From Flavivirga aquatica (GTDB taxonomy: Bacteria; Bacteroidota; Bacteroidia; Flavobacteriales; Flavobacteriaceae): DNA of 64,000 nt. Positions 25,421-34,571 of this stretch are shown here, in pieces. The stretch's first letter is position 1. Every line of letters begins with the position of its first letter. The notes below the pieces were generated by a model, which made no database searches, was not told where the DNA came from, and saw only the letters and a list, made by a program, of their open reading frames with translations. A program made the translations under genes and the position numbers. Location: the NCBI RefSeq assembly GCF_001747085.1, contig NZ_MDJD01000014.1, forward strand, positions 1-64,000, read 5' to 3'.

Positions 25421-26278
25421 ATAAAACACATACTACTCATAGGGAATATTGATGGAAACTCTATTCCAATATTAAGATACACAGCCAGGTTATGTAAAGA
25501 TTTAGGCTTACAATTTCATGTTTTAAAAATTGAAGAGAAGGACGACCCTATTTTTATTTCATCTCCCAATTACCACAATAGATTGGAACTAGGGCTAAGC
25601 TCGCAAATTATTCCAAATAAAAAAAAACTAGAGTCTTTTGTGTTAAAGAATACTAATGATATCATTGAATCTTCTTGGATTTCTACAAAAATAGTACGTG
25701 GAAAGATCAAACAAAGTTTAGATAATTTTATTAATGATCAGAAAATTGATTTAATCATAACTCGACAGACTATCTTTAAAAGATTTAGTACTTACCGTAA
25801 TGATATTTTTAAACAAATATTGTTAAATATTTCTGACCTCCCTACACTGCTTATACCAGAAAACAATTCTTACGAACCTATTTGTAAATTTGCATATCTA
25901 ACAGATTTTAAACAAGATGATTTCATCAATATAAAATGGTTGAAAAATAGTTTTCCAAATTCCTTAATAGAAGTGCTTCACTTTTCAAGAAATTTTAAAG
26001 AAACCCCAGAGCAAAACCGATGGATTAAATATTTAAACAATGAAATATCAGATACAAATATAAAATTCCGCCATAAGGATTTAACAATTGATGAATTTGT
26101 AGAACAAGAATCTTCTAATACTCAACCAGATTATAACTGTTTGGTTTTAACTACTCATAAAAGAAACTTTTGGCAAAAAATGACAGACCCTAGTACTACT
26201 TTAGGATTTCTAAATGAAGTAGAAACCCCTACTCTAGTATTTAAATATACTTCTAACAAACTAAATATTGTAAAGTAA
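25421..26278 (+). CDS. Universal stress protein with no canonical start codon
   Basis: The frame open from 25403 reads KHILLIGNIDGNSIPILRYT from 25424, the normal N-terminus of a USP, but the codon where Met is expected is ATA (25421-25423). No ATG, GTG or TTG precedes it in frame. The first in-frame TTG is at 25583, which would remove the first beta strand. The rest (to 285 residues) contains the second half with LTTHKRNFWQKMTDPSTTLG. Either ATA is used or the gene has lost its start. It abuts the mscS gene (TAA directly followed by ATG). Confidence 0.7.
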   Translation: MKHILLIGNIDGNSIPILRYTARLCKDLGLQFHVLKIEEKDDPIFISSPNYHNRLELGLSSQIIPNKKKLESFVLKNTNDIIESSWISTKIVRGKIKQSLDNFINDQKIDLIITRQTIFKRFSTYRNDIFKQILLNISDLPTLLIPENNSYEPICKFAYLTDFKQDDFINIKWLKNSFPNSLIEVLHFSRNFKETPEQNRWIKYLNNEISDTNIKFRHKDLTIDEFVEQESSNTQPDYNCLVLTTHKRNFWQKMTDPSTTLGFLNEVETPTLVFKYTSNKLNIVK

Positions 26279-27136
26279 ATGAAAGAAAAACTACTTGATA
26301 ATTTAGAGCATGTATTAACCTTTGTTGGTATATTATTGCTAACTTTTTTAATTTCCTTTTTGGTCAATAAATTTTTTAAGCGCCAAATAAGGAAATCTAC
26401 TGAAGTAATGAATACAGACCCAACAAATTATCAATTTCTAAGACATTTAGTTATTGCTTTAATTTACATAGTTGGTACTAGTATAGCTATATATACCATG
26501 CCAAAACTAAGGCTTTTAGCAACCTCTCTTTTAGCAGGGGCAGGAGTCTTAGCTGTAGCTGTAGGTTTTGCTTCTCAACATGCACTTAGTAATATTATTA
26601 GTGGAATATTTATTGTCATATTCAAACCTTTTAGAATAAATGACCGACTTAATGTTGGAGGCAGAATGGGTATGGTAGAAGATATTAGTCTTAGGCATAC
26701 TGTTATAAGAGATTTTGAAAATAGAAGAATCATAATTCCAAATTCAATTATAAGTCAAGAAATTATAACCAATTCTGATTATGGTGATGATAAAATATGT
26801 AAATGGATTGACATTGGTATTAGTTATGATTCAGATATTGAACTAGCAAAATCTATCATAAAAAGTGAAATTTTAAACCATCCTCTACATATTGATCCCA
26901 GAACTGAAGCTAAAAAAAATAATGGAGAAGAATTAGCTCCTGTGAAAGTAGTACAATTAGCTGAATCCTCTGTTATTTTAAGAGGTTGGGCTTGGGCTAA
27001 AGACTCAGCCGACTCCTTTAAAATGGGTTGTGATTTATTTGAAAGCATTAAATTAAGATTTGACAAAGAAGGTATAGAAATTCCATTTCCTCATAAAACA
27101 ATCGTTCATAAAGAAAGAGTAACGACCAAAAAGTAA
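26279..27136 (+). CDS. MscS-type mechanosensitive channel
   Basis: This 285-residue inner-membrane protein has three N-terminal membrane segments. The pore helix region is SLLAGAGVLAVAVGFASQHA then LSNIISGIFIVIFKPFRIND, with the Gly/Ala packing seen in MscS TM3. A beta domain (VEDISLRHTVIRDFENRRII then IPNSII) follows. It would release solutes on hypo-osmotic shock. It starts on the base after the upstream stop and is followed 6 bases later by the CorA gene, so it is in an operon. Confidence 0.93.
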   Translation: MKEKLLDNLEHVLTFVGILLLTFLISFLVNKFFKRQIRKSTEVMNTDPTNYQFLRHLVIALIYIVGTSIAIYTMPKLRLLATSLLAGAGVLAVAVGFASQHALSNIISGIFIVIFKPFRINDRLNVGGRMGMVEDISLRHTVIRDFENRRIIIPNSIISQEIITNSDYGDDKICKWIDIGISYDSDIELAKSIIKSEILNHPLHIDPRTEAKKNNGEELAPVKVVQLAESSVILRGWAWAKDSADSFKMGCDLFESIKLRFDKEGIEIPFPHKTIVHKERVTTKK

Positions 27137-27142
27137 ATCTGT

Positions 27143-28198
27143 ATGAACAAACAAAAGAAAAAAATAGGTCTCGCCCCTGGTTCAATAGTGTTTACTGGAA
27201 ACAGAAAAGTTGATAAAGTCGTTATCCATCATTTGGAATATGACTCCAATAATTTAACAGAAAGAGTAATAGACAGCCACTCAAAATCAACTTTAACTAA
27301 ATCTGAAGATACCATAGTTGATTGGTATGATGTTAGGGGAATGCATGATACAGAATTAATAGGTCTCTTTGGAAATACATTTGATATTCACCCTTTAATA
27401 TTAGAGGCTGTTGTTGACATTAATCAAAGGCCAAAGTTTGAAGAATACCCAAAAGGGAATTTTATTTTACTTCGCTCTTTAAAGTTTGATTCTGTAAAAT
27501 TAGAGATTAAAAGAGAGCATGTCGCCATTTATTTTAACAAAGGATTCATAGCTACTTTTCAGGAAACAGAAAGTGATTTATTTGAATCTGTTAGAAAACG
27601 TATTAACTCTGATAGGTCTCGTATAAAAATGAGAGGTGCCGATTATCTTGCCTATGCTCTAATGGATGAAACTGTGGATAATTACTATATAGCTCTAGAA
27701 AGTATAGAGTCTCATATTGAAGAGTTAGAAGACAAGATGATGGAGAGTGTTGATAGTGGTAATAAAAATAAAATTCATCATTTGAAAAAAGAATTATTGG
27801 CTTTACGCAAGTCCATATTACCCCTTAGAGAAGCAATAACAAATTTTTATAAAACTGAAAGCCTTTTTGTTGAGGAAGGTAGTCGTGTTTTTATTAGGAA
27901 TTTATATGAAAACACTATTCAAATAATGGATACTGTGGAATCATATAGAGATTTACTAAATGGTTTGCAAGACCTTTTCATTTCAGAGGTTAGTTATAAA
28001 ATGAACAAAGTAATGCAGCTGCTTACCATCATCTCTGTTATATTTATCCCTTTGACATTTCTGGCTGGCATATACGGAATGAATTTTGAAAATATTCCTG
28101 AATTAAAGTATAAATACTCTTATTTCATTCTTTGGGGAGTAATGATTTTAATATTTATTGTTATGATTTATTATTTCAAGAAAAAGAAATGGTTATAA
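27143..28198 (+). CDS. corA: CorA-family Mg2+/Co2+ transporter
   Basis: This 351-residue protein has a large cytoplasmic N-terminal domain, a long helix with IESHIEELEDKMME, and two C-terminal membrane helices. The signature YGMNFENIPE (the GMN motif, at about 315-317) lies between the helices. It forms a pentameric channel for divalent cations. It is the last intact gene of the ion-homeostasis run. Confidence 0.94.
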   Translation: MNKQKKKIGLAPGSIVFTGNRKVDKVVIHHLEYDSNNLTERVIDSHSKSTLTKSEDTIVDWYDVRGMHDTELIGLFGNTFDIHPLILEAVVDINQRPKFEEYPKGNFILLRSLKFDSVKLEIKREHVAIYFNKGFIATFQETESDLFESVRKRINSDRSRIKMRGADYLAYALMDETVDNYYIALESIESHIEELEDKMMESVDSGNKNKIHHLKKELLALRKSILPLREAITNFYKTESLFVEEGSRVFIRNLYENTIQIMDTVESYRDLLNGLQDLFISEVSYKMNKVMQLLTIISVIFIPLTFLAGIYGMNFENIPELKYKYSYFILWGVMILIFIVMIYYFKKKKWL

Positions 28199-28229
28199 CT
28201 TTCTTATGTCGAATGAAAAAAGTAAGCAC

Positions 28230-29070
28230 AATTACCAATACACAACAACCTTATTTTAAACATATTAGAGTCAAATTACTAAAAAAAAAGATATACATAT
28301 AGAGACATCATCGACTTTTGATATTATATAGAGCCTAAAAACAGACAAAAGAAATAATGACACCTATATTATTTGCAATGGTTTTAAAAAAACAATACAT
28401 ATACCAATATTACTAAATTGATTAACAATGGTCCTTAAAACTGTATTCCGATAATAGATAATTATGAAGAAATAAATCTTTTAACTAATGAGATAAATAA
28501 CAAATTCAATATAGATATTTGAATAACTTCAGAAGAAAAACCCAAATTTGAATTTTATACATCTCGTTTAAAAATAGGGTAAAAGAATATTATGCCATTC
28601 TATAACAAGTTAAAAATTGTCCTTCTTTAGACAGTTTAAATATTGGCGGCTGATTCCCAATAAAAAAGTTCATTGACTTTTGATTTTGATTATCAATACA
28701 TGGTCGATAAAATCATAAATTGAACTAACCTGTGATGAAGAAGGTATCGATATGCCTAATATATTTATTGAATTTGGAAGTTTACTGTTGGTGAAAGCAG
28801 TAAGGCCATTTTACGAAGTATTATATCAAAAACAACAAAACGACAGAGAAAAATGGAACATGATAAATTCATAATTCATTACTATACTTCCTGATACATG
28901 GTAATAAATAAATGTTTTGTAATGCTGCCAATATACGAAGGAATAGTTCTTATGTACGTGTGTTATTAGGTGGTTTAACTTGAGATAGTGATGATTACTA
29001 AATAGTGAACAACAAAAAGATTAACAAACTATCCATCTTTTTAATATCCAAGTATTAGATAAAAAATATA
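28230..29070 (+). pseudogene. speA: Arginine decarboxylase (speA) pseudogene
   Basis: Although this stretch has no long open frame, fragments in order across several frames match biosynthetic arginine decarboxylase: DIHIETSSTFDII (about 28290), NDTYIICNGFKK, IDNYEEINLLTNEI, PKFEFYTSRLKIG, CPSLDSLNIGG, CDEEGIDMPNIFIEFGS (about 28735-28785), YEVLYQKQQNDREKWNMINS, ITILPDTW, VLLGGLT-DSDDY and NKLSIFLISKY (to about 29060). Start, N-terminus, C-terminus and many internal bases are lost. The functional enzyme uses PLP to make agmatine for polyamine synthesis. An intact copy may exist elsewhere in the genome. Confidence 0.82.
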
Positions 29071-29301
29071 ATCTAATAGTAAATGCTCTCCTTAAAAAGT
29101 GTAGATAGTACTTGGTTTAAATTGCATCCCTCTAAATCTATATCACTCAACAAATTATTGAAATTATAGATACCTAAGATTCATCAATTTGTTTATTTTA
29201 CCAATCAAACGTTTTAATAATCAGACATAAATGTTTAAGAAATTTTTAAGAAATGAGAAATAGGGGTACAACGTAATTTTTGAGTCAACGTAAATAAATC
29301 A

Positions 29302-32112
29302 ATGAGTAACATAATGAAAAAAATTATAGTTTTATTTACTTTTCTAAGTATAAACATGTATGGTCAGGATTTAACCTCCCCTATCCCAGTTGACCAAAGC
29401 ATTAAAAAAGGAGTATTACCTAACGGACTTACGTATTATATAAAGAGTACAGATGTTGTTAAAGACGCGGCTAGCTATTATATTATTCAAAACGTGGGTT
29501 CTATTTTAGAAAATGATGACCAACAAGGATTAGCTCATTTTTTGGAACATATGGCTTTTAATGGAACGGAGAATTTTAAAGGCAAAGGTATTTTAAATAC
29601 ATTCCAGGAAAAAGGGCTAGTATTTGGAAGAGATATCAATGCATATACTAACTTTGATGAAACTGTTTATAACATTGATAATGTTCCAACAACTCCTGAA
29701 CTCATAGATAAAGGTCTTTTGGTTCTTCATGATTGGTGTAATTATTTGTTATTGACCGATGAAGAAATAGATGCCGAAAGAGGTGTGATTAAAGAAGAAT
29801 GGAGAACGCGTCAAAACGGACAAGTGCGTTTGTTTCAAACTTCGTTTCCTATTATATTCAATCATTCAAAATATTCTAAAAGATCACCTATTGGATTAAT
29901 GGATATTGTAGAGAATTTTGAGTATAAGGCACTACGTGATTTCTATCATGATTGGTATAGAACTGACTTACAAGCAATAGCCATAGTAGGTGATGTTGAT
30001 GTCAATAAAATTGAAGAAAAAATAAAAGCATTATTCTCCAAAATACCAGCTGTCGAGAACCCAAGAGAGCGTTTTATTGTAGAAATTCCAGAAAGTGAAG
30101 AAATGCTATATAGTTTAGGAATGGATAAAGAAATTTCTACGGCTAGTATAAGCTTTGGTATTCGCCATAAAAAATCATTAAAAAATGAAACCATATCAGA
30201 TTTAAAAACAGCTTTGTTAGAATATATGTCCATTGGTATGTTATCAAATAGAATAAACGAGGAATCTCGTAAGCCAAATACTTTATTTTTAAATGCAAGG
30301 ATTGGATATCAATCATATTCTAGAGTAAATAACATTTTTAATGTAACTATTTCCCCTAAGCCAAATCAACAAGAAGAAGCTTTTAGAGCTGTTTTAACCG
30401 AAATATTTAGAGCTGTAAAGTTTGGGTTTACACCCTCGGAAATTGAGAGAACCAAAAAGATTTATTCTAATAGTTATGAAACACAAATAGCTAAAAAGGG
30501 TGATAAAAAACATGGAGCTATTATTAACACTATTAAAGATAATTATCTATCTAATAAGACGATTGCTGATATAGAAAAAGAATATGAAATAGCAAAACAA
30601 CTATTTGCTTCATTTACATCACAAGATTTTCATAATACTATAAAAAGATTATACTCAAAAAATAACAGATTCGTAAATGTTACAGGAGTTGAAGGAAAAA
30701 ACAATCTTACTGAAGAAGCGGCTAAAAGTATTTTGAATACTATTGAAAATGATGATAACCTTGTAGCGTATACCGAGGCTTTTGATGGTAAAACACTAAT
30801 TTCTGGTTTAACCATTAAAGAGGGGAGTATTGTTAAAACTGAAAAAAATACTGATTTAGGTTCAACAACTTATATTCTAAGCAATGGCATTAAAGTACAT
30901 TACAAATTTGTTGATAAGCAGAAAAATACGGTAACGTTTAATGCTATTAGTTATGGAGGAAATTCGTTAGTGAGTGATGAAGACTTACCATCTGCTAACT
31001 TATTAGGTAACATCGTACAAATGTCTGGTTTAGGACATTATTCTGCAACAGAATTACCAAAAGTTTTAGCTGGTAAAACAGCTTCTATGTCTCCAAAATT
31101 GGGAGAAACTACAGAAAGTTTAAATGGATCTTCTACAACCAAAGATGTAGAAACCATGTTGCAATTAGCACATTTGTACTTTGAAAAACCACGCTTTGAC
31201 GAAGAAGCATATCAAGTACTTCAAGGTGGTATCAATAATTATATCATTAGAAGAAGTAAAGATATTAGTGAGCAAATAAAGGATGGTATTACTACTACTT
31301 TATTTGGAAATGATAATTCTAGAAAGCGCATTTTTAATCAAGATTTTGCTAATGATATTTCTTTTGATAAAATGAAATCTGTGTATTTAAGCAGATTTGC
31401 TAATCCTGCAGATTTCGAATATTATATTATAGGAGATGTTAAAGCAAAACAATTAGAGCCATTATTATCTAAATATATTGCAAGCTTACCAACAACTTCA
31501 GATAAAGAAACATTTAAAGATGTTTCCCAGGAGTGGGTTAGTAATAAGATAGATAAAGATGTTTTTCTTAAAATGGAAGACCCTACAACCAATATAAATA
31601 TAGCTTTCAAGGTTAAAAACAATTATTCTGTTAAAAATCAATTTGTAACCAGTGCTACAGGAGCTATTATGCAATTAAGGCTAACCGAAACGCTTAGAGA
31701 AGAAGAAGGTGGTGTATATAGCCCAAGTGCCAAAGCATATTTATATAAGGAACCAAAAACATTATCATACCTATCGGTAAAATTTGACTGCAACCCAGAT
31801 TTGGCAGAAAAACTAATTAATATAGTACATAGCGAATTATCGAAACTAGCAAAAGGAGAAATAAATCAAGAAGATTTAAATAAAACGCTAAATAGCTATA
31901 AAAAATCTAGAGAACAGTCTAAAAGTAATAATAGTTATGATATGACACTGTTAACAACATTTTATAGAGACGGCTATAATATGAATGACCCAAAAAACTT
32001 TGAAGATATTGTAAATAGTATTACTACAAAAGATATTCAAGTTCTAGCAAAAAAGTTACAACAAAAAGGTAAAGCTTTTGAAATTGTTTTTAAACCTGCA
32101 AAAATTGAATAA
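29302..32112 (+). CDS. M16-family zinc metalloprotease, two-domain
   Basis: This 936-residue protein (932 from the better start ATG at 29314, MKKIIVLFTFLSIN) has a signal peptide cleaved near GQD, so it is periplasmic or outer-membrane-associated. The inverted zinc motif HFLEH is at 79-83, with a downstream Glu in DEEIDAERGVIKEEW. A second, inactive-type M16 domain fills residues about 500-930 (NTVTFNAISYGGNSL; RLTETLREEEGGVYSPSA). M16 proteases degrade peptides. It is on the same strand and next to a SusC/SusD/thioredoxin locus, consistent with peptide or siderophore-peptide processing. Confidence 0.92.
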   Translation: MSNIMKKIIVLFTFLSINMYGQDLTSPIPVDQSIKKGVLPNGLTYYIKSTDVVKDAASYYIIQNVGSILENDDQQGLAHFLEHMAFNGTENFKGKGILNTFQEKGLVFGRDINAYTNFDETVYNIDNVPTTPELIDKGLLVLHDWCNYLLLTDEEIDAERGVIKEEWRTRQNGQVRLFQTSFPIIFNHSKYSKRSPIGLMDIVENFEYKALRDFYHDWYRTDLQAIAIVGDVDVNKIEEKIKALFSKIPAVENPRERFIVEIPESEEMLYSLGMDKEISTASISFGIRHKKSLKNETISDLKTALLEYMSIGMLSNRINEESRKPNTLFLNARIGYQSYSRVNNIFNVTISPKPNQQEEAFRAVLTEIFRAVKFGFTPSEIERTKKIYSNSYETQIAKKGDKKHGAIINTIKDNYLSNKTIADIEKEYEIAKQLFASFTSQDFHNTIKRLYSKNNRFVNVTGVEGKNNLTEEAAKSILNTIENDDNLVAYTEAFDGKTLISGLTIKEGSIVKTEKNTDLGSTTYILSNGIKVHYKFVDKQKNTVTFNAISYGGNSLVSDEDLPSANLLGNIVQMSGLGHYSATELPKVLAGKTASMSPKLGETTESLNGSSTTKDVETMLQLAHLYFEKPRFDEEAYQVLQGGINNYIIRRSKDISEQIKDGITTTLFGNDNSRKRIFNQDFANDISFDKMKSVYLSRFANPADFEYYIIGDVKAKQLEPLLSKYIASLPTTSDKETFKDVSQEWVSNKIDKDVFLKMEDPTTNINIAFKVKNNYSVKNQFVTSATGAIMQLRLTETLREEEGGVYSPSAKAYLYKEPKTLSYLSVKFDCNPDLAEKLINIVHSELSKLAKGEINQEDLNKTLNSYKKSREQSKSNNSYDMTLLTTFYRDGYNMNDPKNFEDIVNSITTKDIQVLAKKLQQKGKAFEIVFKPAKIE

Positions 32113-32200
32113 TAATTAAAAACGCCTTTTTTTTCTACATTTTGTTTTTGTGCAAAATAATTTGAGTTAGTCAGTCAATATTTTATTAAAAAAAGGCAGA

Positions 32201-32229
32201 AAAGGGTTATATAACAATAACCCTTTTTT
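32201..32229 (+). terminator. Rho-independent terminator after the M16 protease gene
   Basis: AAAGGGTTAT and ATAACCCTTT form a 10-bp stem around ATAACA, and a T run follows. It is about 90 bases downstream of the stop codon. Confidence 0.75.
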
Positions 32230-32299
32230 AAAATAAAAATCTATTCTTACTTTTAGTAACTTCAACACACACGTTTGTACAAATATTAACCCCTGCAAA

Positions 32300-32425
32300 A
32301 TGATCTGCTTCTACAAAAAACTTTCAGATACTGAATATGAATTAATTGCCTCTGCTACAATAAAAAACAACTGGCATCTTTATTCGCAATCAATTCCTGA
32401 AGGAGGTCATATCACTTTTGAGTAA
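32300..32425 (+). pseudogene. DsbD-like N-terminal domain fragment
   Basis: A 41-codon frame reads KKLSDTEYELIASATIKNNW, HLYSQSIPEGG and HITFE before TAA. This is the start of the DsbD/protein-disulfide reductase alpha domain (DTEYEL...ATI...WHLYSQ...EGG). No further domain follows. It may be a leftover of a gene that once accompanied the two thioredoxin-like genes of this locus. Confidence 0.6.
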
Positions 32426-32615
32426 AAAATTAAGACCTTATACTATTTACGGATTTAAACCACGCATAAAAGCTTCTAAATAATAATGATTACCTACAAT
32501 TGATTTAATTATACACAAGACAAACGCTACATCAACTGAAACATTAATAATTAAAGATTGGTTTAAAATATAATCTTATACAAGAATTTAAAGCCCTTAA
32601 AATAAATTAATCATA

Positions 32616-33203
32616 CTAAAATATTTTTTTTGACCTTATAAGGAGCAAAATTAATGGGTTTTTATCAAATGCTTTTCTAATTTTTTTATAAGCCAACCCC
32701 ATTTGATTTTCCACTGTTTTAATAGAAATACCTAAGATTTGTGCAATCTCTTTATACTTATAACCTTGCATCTTATTCATTTTAAGTATTTTTTTACATT
32801 TTGGCGGCAAGGTCTCAATGGCAACATTCATTTTTTTAATTCTTAAATCAATTATACGATTGTCTTCCTTTATTCTTTCTCTAAGGGCATTCTCATAAAT
32901 AGTATCTAAGAGTTTGTTAGCTTTTTTTTCATGTTTTCTACTATCTATAAAAAGGTTATACACCATTGAATACAAATAGCCTTTTGGATTTTTAATGTCA
33001 TTAAGTTTAGCCCTTCCATTCCATAAATTCACAAATACCTGTTGCACAATATCTTCAGCTAACATTTTATCATTAGTATAGGTAATTATATAAGCAACAA
33101 GCCTTTCATAAAACAATTCGAACAAATACTTAAATGCCGTCTTATCCCCTTTCCTTAAAAAATTAATGGCATCTTTTTCATTCATAAAAACTAGAAGTTT
33201 CAC
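32616..33203 (-). CDS. FecI-like ECF sigma factor
   Basis: This 195-residue protein belongs to the Bacteroidota sigma-70 family 1. Region 2 is DKTAFKYLFELFYERLVAYI then LAEDIVQQVFVNLWNGRAKL. Region 4 is METLPPKCKKILKMNKMQG-like (IETLPPKCKKILKMNKMQGY) with the helix-turn-helix YKEIAQILGISIKTVENQMG. It should drive the SusC/SusD operon under FecR control. It is unusual in being divergent from fecR rather than upstream on the same strand; 108 bases separate the two starts. Confidence 0.92.
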   Translation of the reverse strand: MKLLVFMNEKDAINFLRKGDKTAFKYLFELFYERLVAYIITYTNDKMLAEDIVQQVFVNLWNGRAKLNDIKNPKGYLYSMVYNLFIDSRKHEKKANKLLDTIYENALRERIKEDNRIIDLRIKKMNVAIETLPPKCKKILKMNKMQGYKYKEIAQILGISIKTVENQMGLAYKKIRKAFDKNPLILLLIRSKKIF

Positions 33204-33311
33204 AAAGGTTAAAAAAATATTATTTTTTTTTGGGGGTTTTTTTTAAAAAAAAAGTCATTTTATTAAAATATTAGAGAAAAAACATAAAATTACCTGCTTA
33301 CTATATAGATT

Positions 33312-34466
33312 ATGAAATATTTAATACCAAAAATTTTAAATCATACAATCACTGATAACGAGGTCAAGGAACTTCAAAAGTGGCTAGAAGATTCTCAAAA
33401 TAAAATAACTCTAGAAAACTACATTAGAGATAACTATGATATAAATCTAAGTCAGTCTAAAACCAATATTAATGAAGCTTTTGAGCTTGTAATTGAAAGA
33501 ATAGAAGCAGCTAATACTCCTATAAAAAGAATACCTATTTACAAAAGAAGCGTATATAAATATGCTGCAGCCATACTAATTTTTCTATGCTGTAGTATTT
33601 ATTTTTTGACTACTAATAACCAAAAAAATATTGAAACCCCTTCAGTGGTTAAAACAAATATTATAGAGACAGGGACTAGCAGAGCTATACTTACCTTAGA
33701 CAATGGAATAGATATAGCATTGGAAAGTGGAAAAAATTACATTAATGGTAATGCCACAAGTAATGGTGAATCACTTGTATATTTAAATGGTAATGATTCT
33801 AAAACAGAAATAACTTATAACTATATAACAATTCCAAGAGGAGGAGAATATTATGTACAATTGTCTGACGGCACTAAAGTGTGGTTAAATTCAGAATCTA
33901 AACTAAAATACCCAACCAATTTTGTTAAGGGAAAAGTAAGACAAGTTGAGCTGTTGCATGGAGAAGCCTATTTTGAAGTGTCTCCCAGTATAAAAAATAA
34001 TGGCGACAAGTTTAGTGTTCTGCACAACTTGCAAGAAATTGAGGTACTAGGTACAAAGTTTAACATAAGAGCTTATAATGATGAGACTAACATTTTAACC
34101 ACGCTTGTAGAAGGAAAAGTAAAAGTATCCACCAAAGTGAATTCTAAAATTTTAAAACCGAATGAACAATCAATTGTTCACTCAAAAACAAAAGATATTT
34201 CAATTTTAGAAGCAAATGTTAAACAAGAAATAGCTTGGGTTAAGGGTGATTTTATCTTTAACAAATTACCATTAAAAACCATCATGAAGACTTTAGAAAG
34301 ATGGTATGATGTAAATGTAGTGTTTGAAAATAAAAAGTTAGAAAATGAAAAATTTATTGGAGAATTAAGTAAATACCAAAGTTTAGAAGAAATTTTAAAT
34401 CTAATAAAACAAACCGAAATAATAAAAGATTATGAAATTACAGATAAAACGATAATAATAAATTAA
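33312..34466 (+). CDS. FecR-type anti-sigma factor
   Basis: This 384-residue inner-membrane protein has a cytoplasmic N-terminus (about 1-85), one membrane helix (YAAAILIFLCCSIYFL, about 90-105), and a periplasmic FecR domain (PRGGEYYVQLSDGTKVWLNS and ELLHGEAYFEVSPS). A DUF4974 domain (NKLPLKTIMKTLERWYDVNV) completes the C-terminus. It receives a signal from the TonB-linked transporter and controls the divergent sigma factor. A degenerate intron-like segment follows the stop codon. Confidence 0.93.
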   Translation: MKYLIPKILNHTITDNEVKELQKWLEDSQNKITLENYIRDNYDINLSQSKTNINEAFELVIERIEAANTPIKRIPIYKRSVYKYAAAILIFLCCSIYFLTTNNQKNIETPSVVKTNIIETGTSRAILTLDNGIDIALESGKNYINGNATSNGESLVYLNGNDSKTEITYNYITIPRGGEYYVQLSDGTKVWLNSESKLKYPTNFVKGKVRQVELLHGEAYFEVSPSIKNNGDKFSVLHNLQEIEVLGTKFNIRAYNDETNILTTLVEGKVKVSTKVNSKILKPNEQSIVHSKTKDISILEANVKQEIAWVKGDFIFNKLPLKTIMKTLERWYDVNVVFENKKLENEKFIGELSKYQSLEEILNLIKQTEIIKDYEITDKTIIIN

Positions 34467-34521
34467 GAAGGGCCAAAGGAAAAGCAACATCTCACCGCTA
34501 ACTTTTCCAGTAAACCCTCTT
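34467..34521 (-). mobile_element. Possible degraded group II intron 3' remnant
   Basis: ATCTCACCGCTAACTTTTCC and AGTAAACC align with the domain VI/V border of the remnants at 19712 and 22079 (ATTTCACTCTTAACTTTTC then ACTGAACC; ATTTCACCACTAGCTTTTC). The domain V hairpin itself is not preserved. It directly follows a stop codon, as do the better-preserved remnants. Confidence 0.4.
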
Positions 34522-34571
34522 TTGATAATTATTAATCAATTAACAATTAATTAACTAATACATGCAAATTT

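Noticed and set aside
29071-29300. Stretch between the speA pseudogene and the M16 gene searched for another gene
   Set aside because: No readable peptide of more than a few residues; treated as upstream region of the protease gene.
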